From contig JBDHWQ010000015.1 of NCBI GenBank assembly GCA_039810245.1, forward strand, positions 22,602-86,601: 64,000 bases of DNA, read 5' to 3'. Origin of the DNA: CALDSL01 sp039810245 (GTDB taxonomy: Bacteria > Chloroflexota > Anaerolineae > Anaerolineales > Anaerolineaceae). The first letter of the stretch is position 1. The number at the start of each line of letters is the position of its first letter. The notes beneath the pieces were generated by a model that ran no database searches, was not told the DNA's origin, and worked only from the letters and a program-made list of their open reading frames with translations. Both the position numbers and the translations under genes were made by a program. This document shows, one piece after another, positions 61,807-64,000 of this stretch.

Positions 61807-63879
61807 ATGGCGCGAGAACATCCGTTAGAGCGGTACCGAAATATCGGGATTATTGCCCACATTGATGCCGGTAAGACGACGACTACCGAGCGTATCTTGT
61901 TCTACACCGGGAAGACGTATCGTATCGGCTCAGTGGATGAAGGTACCACTGTGACGGACTGGATGGCCCAGGAGCGCGAGCGCGGCATCACCATTGTGTC
62001 TGCCGCGGTTTCGGCTGAGTGGAAGGGCTACCAGATCAACGTAATCGATACGCCCGGGCATATCGACTTCACCGCCGAAGTGCAGCGTTCGCTGCGCGTG
62101 CTGGATGGCGGCGTGGTCGTGTTTGATGCCGTGCAGGGCGTCGAGCCGCAGAGCGAGACGGTGTGGCGGCAGGCAGATCGCTATGGCGTTCCGCGCATCT
62201 GCTTTGCCAATAAGATGGATCGCATCGGCGCGTCGTACGAGCGCACCATCGAAAGCATCCGCGAGCGACTCGGCGCGAACCCCATCGCCATGCAGGTTCC
62301 CATCGGCAGCGAGTCCTCGTTTGTTGGTGTGATTGACCTGCTCACCATGCAGGCCATCTATTGGGAAGATGAGATGGGCCGCGAGCCACGCTATGATGAA
62401 ATTCCGGCAGACATGCTGGAACAGGCTACCGCAGCGCGCGCCCACATGGTGGAGCAAATTGCCGAGCTGGACGATGAGCTGCTGATGAGTTACCTGGAAG
62501 GCGAGGAACTGGCCATCGATGACCTCAAGCGTGCCTTGCGCCGCGCGGTCATCGGCAGCGTGGCTGCCCCCGTGTTCTGCGGCTCCTCGCTCAAGAATAA
62601 GGGTGTGCAGGTGGTGCTGGACGCGGTGATCGACTATCTGCCTTCCCCCGAAGATATCCCTCCGGTCAATGGCATCAACCCGAACACCGGCGAAGAAGTG
62701 CAGCGCATGTCTGAAGATGACGAACCCCTGAGCGCTTTGGTGTTCAAGATCGTCACCGACCCATACGTGGGCCGCCTGGCATACTTCCGCGTCTATTCTG
62801 GAAAAATTACCTCGGGTGGTATGTCTTACAATGCTTCGAAGGGCCGGCGCGAACGCATCGGCCGCCTGCTGCGCATGTACGCCGACCGTCGCGAAGACAT
62901 CCAGGAAGTATACGCCGGTGATATCGCCGCGGTGCTGGGCTTGAAAGAAAGCTTTACCGGCGACACGCTGTGTGATCCGCAGAACCCCGTGCAACTGGAA
63001 GACATCACCTTCCCCGAGCCGGTGATCTCCGTGGCGATTGAGCCCAAGACCACCGCCGACCAGGATAAGATGGCTGAAGCCCTGCGCAAGCTCTCGGAAG
63101 AAGATCCGACCTTCCGCGTGCACACTGACGAAAACACGGCCCAAACCGTGATTTCCGGCATGGGCGAGCTGCACCTGGATGTGCTGGTAGATCGCATGCT
63201 GCGCGAGTTTCGCGTGCAGGCCAATGTAGGCCGTCCGCGCGTGGCCTACCACGAAACCATCCGCAAACCGGTGAACGAATACAGTTACAAATACGTCAAG
63301 CAGTCCGGCGGTCACGGCCAGTACGGCCACGTGGTGCTGGATCTGGAACCCGCCGAGCCGGGTACCGGGATCGTATTTGAAAACAAAATTATTGGCGGCT
63401 CAATCCCGCGCGAATATATCCCCGCGGTGGAAAAAGGCGTCCGTGAAGCCACCGAGAGCGGCGTGCTGGCCGGTTACCCGGTCACTGACGTGCGCATCCG
63501 GCTGGTAGATGGCTCGTATCACGAAGTCGACTCGAGCGAAATGGCATTCCGCATGGCGGCCATCTTTGCCTTCAAAGAAGCATGCCAGAAGGGCGGCCCC
63601 ATCCTGCTCGAGCCAATTATGAAGGTTGAAGTAGTGATGCCGGAAGATTACCTGGGCGAAGTTTTGGGCCAGTTAAACTCGCGCCGCGCTACCATCCTGG
63701 GGATGGAACCACGGCCGGGCAACGCCCATGCAGTTCGCGCCGAGGTTCCAATGGCGGAAATGTTTGGGTACGCCACCGAGCTTCGGTCAGGCACCCAGGG
63801 CCGTGGTGTATTCACCATGGAGTTCGACCACTACGCTCCGGTTTCCGAATCGGTGGCGCAGAAGGTCCTCAACCAGTAA
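61807..63879 (+). CDS. fusA: Elongation factor G
   Basis: A 690-residue translational GTPase. G1 AHIDAGKTTTTER, G2 region with RGITI, G3 DTPGHIDF, G4 NKMD; domain II GRLAYFRVYSGKITSGG; domain IV SGGHGQYGHVVLDLEP; domain V RRATILGMEPRPG. It catalyses ribosomal translocation. The gene has normal length and the usual str-operon position. Confidence 0.97.
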   Translation: MAREHPLERYRNIGIIAHIDAGKTTTTERILFYTGKTYRIGSVDEGTTVTDWMAQERERGITIVSAAVSAEWKGYQINVIDTPGHIDFTAEVQRSLRVLDGGVVVFDAVQGVEPQSETVWRQADRYGVPRICFANKMDRIGASYERTIESIRERLGANPIAMQVPIGSESSFVGVIDLLTMQAIYWEDEMGREPRYDEIPADMLEQATAARAHMVEQIAELDDELLMSYLEGEELAIDDLKRALRRAVIGSVAAPVFCGSSLKNKGVQVVLDAVIDYLPSPEDIPPVNGINPNTGEEVQRMSEDDEPLSALVFKIVTDPYVGRLAYFRVYSGKITSGGMSYNASKGRRERIGRLLRMYADRREDIQEVYAGDIAAVLGLKESFTGDTLCDPQNPVQLEDITFPEPVISVAIEPKTTADQDKMAEALRKLSEEDPTFRVHTDENTAQTVISGMGELHLDVLVDRMLREFRVQANVGRPRVAYHETIRKPVNEYSYKYVKQSGGHGQYGHVVLDLEPAEPGTGIVFENKIIGGSIPREYIPAVEKGVREATESGVLAGYPVTDVRIRLVDGSYHEVDSSEMAFRMAAIFAFKEACQKGGPILLEPIMKVEVVMPEDYLGEVLGQLNSRRATILGMEPRPGNAHAVRAEVPMAEMFGYATELRSGTQGRGVFTMEFDHYAPVSESVAQKVLNQ

Positions 63880-63927
63880 CGATATTATTGAATCATCAAC
63901 GAAGTTCCTGAAGGAGATCTTGAAATC

Positions 63928-64000
63928 ATGGCGAAGCAAAAGTTTGACCGGAGCAAGCCGCACCTGAACATTGGGACGATGGGTCACATTGACCATGGCA
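63928..64000 (+). CDS. tuf: Elongation factor Tu (C-terminus outside window)
   Basis: The first 24 codons are present: MAKQKFDRSKPHLNIGTMGHIDHG, which leads into the G1 loop of EF-Tu. AAGGAG lies 12 bases before the ATG. It follows fusA by 48 bp, the standard str-operon order; the rest lies beyond the right edge. Confidence 0.95.
   Translation, partial: MAKQKFDRSKPHLNIGTMGHIDHG

Noticed and set aside
61930..63330. 466-codon minus-strand open frame inside fusA
   Set aside because: Antisense shadow; fusA is certain on the plus strand.

Overview
The window looks like a chromosomal segment of a Chloroflexota bacterium, most likely Anaerolineae-like. The evidence is moderately high GC, single-membrane-style lipoproteins with Pro/Thr-rich linkers, DUF6504, a helix-hairpin-helix radical SAM protein, the 'quinate 5-dehydrogenase'-like family, Chloroflexota-type RpoB/S12/Gmk sequences and many sigma70-type promoters. 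The assignment rests on protein resemblance judged by eye. I see no prophage, insertion sequence, CRISPR array or rRNA. Both edges cut genes: a lipoprotein on the left and tuf on the right.

Layout. 1-4 kb (minus): lipoprotein, LLM oxidoreductase, M32 carboxypeptidase, D-3-phosphoglycerate dehydrogenase. 4.1-5.9 kb: a cysteine-cluster protein and an XRE regulator with seven exact-period 29-residue repeats. 6.0-14.5 kb (minus): a probable eight-gene operon of ECF sigma factor, small membrane protein (anti-sigma position), HlyD-like adaptor, ELW-repeat protein fused to a sortase, membrane protein, second HlyD adaptor, ABC ATPase and MacB-type permease. 14.6-19.5 kb: zinc protease, FmdB zinc ribbon, guanylate kinase, rhomboid protease, AspT/YidE-type transporter. 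19.5-24.7 kb (minus): MFS/SHOCT/DUF2089 operon, DUF6504, DNA-repair-type radical SAM protein, M50 protease and a selenocysteine tRNA. 25-30.4 kb: ATP-grasp ligase, a three-gene unit (PAP2 phosphatase, nucleotidyltransferase, quinate-dehydrogenase-like), GNAT, aminoglycoside-phosphotransferase-like kinase. 30.4-34.4 kb: a peptide-type ABC importer whose binding protein appears circularly permuted, with two permeases but no ATPases. 34.5-41 kb: an alpha-2-macroglobulin-like lipoprotein with no thioester, and a cyclophilin. 41-43 kb: a PhaR-like regulator and phasin-like protein behind a promoter carrying two perfect palindromes, then MgtC. 43-52 kb: ClpC, lipoprotein, cNMP/PH-domain membrane protein, peptide deformylase, RecF, RsmG, SDR, SRPBCC. 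52.1-56.6 kb: a structured-RNA candidate, an unrecognised small protein, GNAT, HAD, MFS and metallophosphoesterase. 56.6-64 kb: rpoB under its own promoter with no rpoC following, then rpsL-rpsG-fusA-tuf.

The strongest unusual signals are the permuted binding protein, the sigma/sortase/efflux operon whose sortase carries its own LPxTG-like motif, the paired operators before the phasin/PhaR genes, the tRNA-Sec, a recurring arrangement with a -10 box 6-10 nt before ATG (candidate leaderless mRNAs), and a terminated structured RNA at 52.2-52.4 kb. All functional calls come from reading sequence and recalled family motifs; no search was run.
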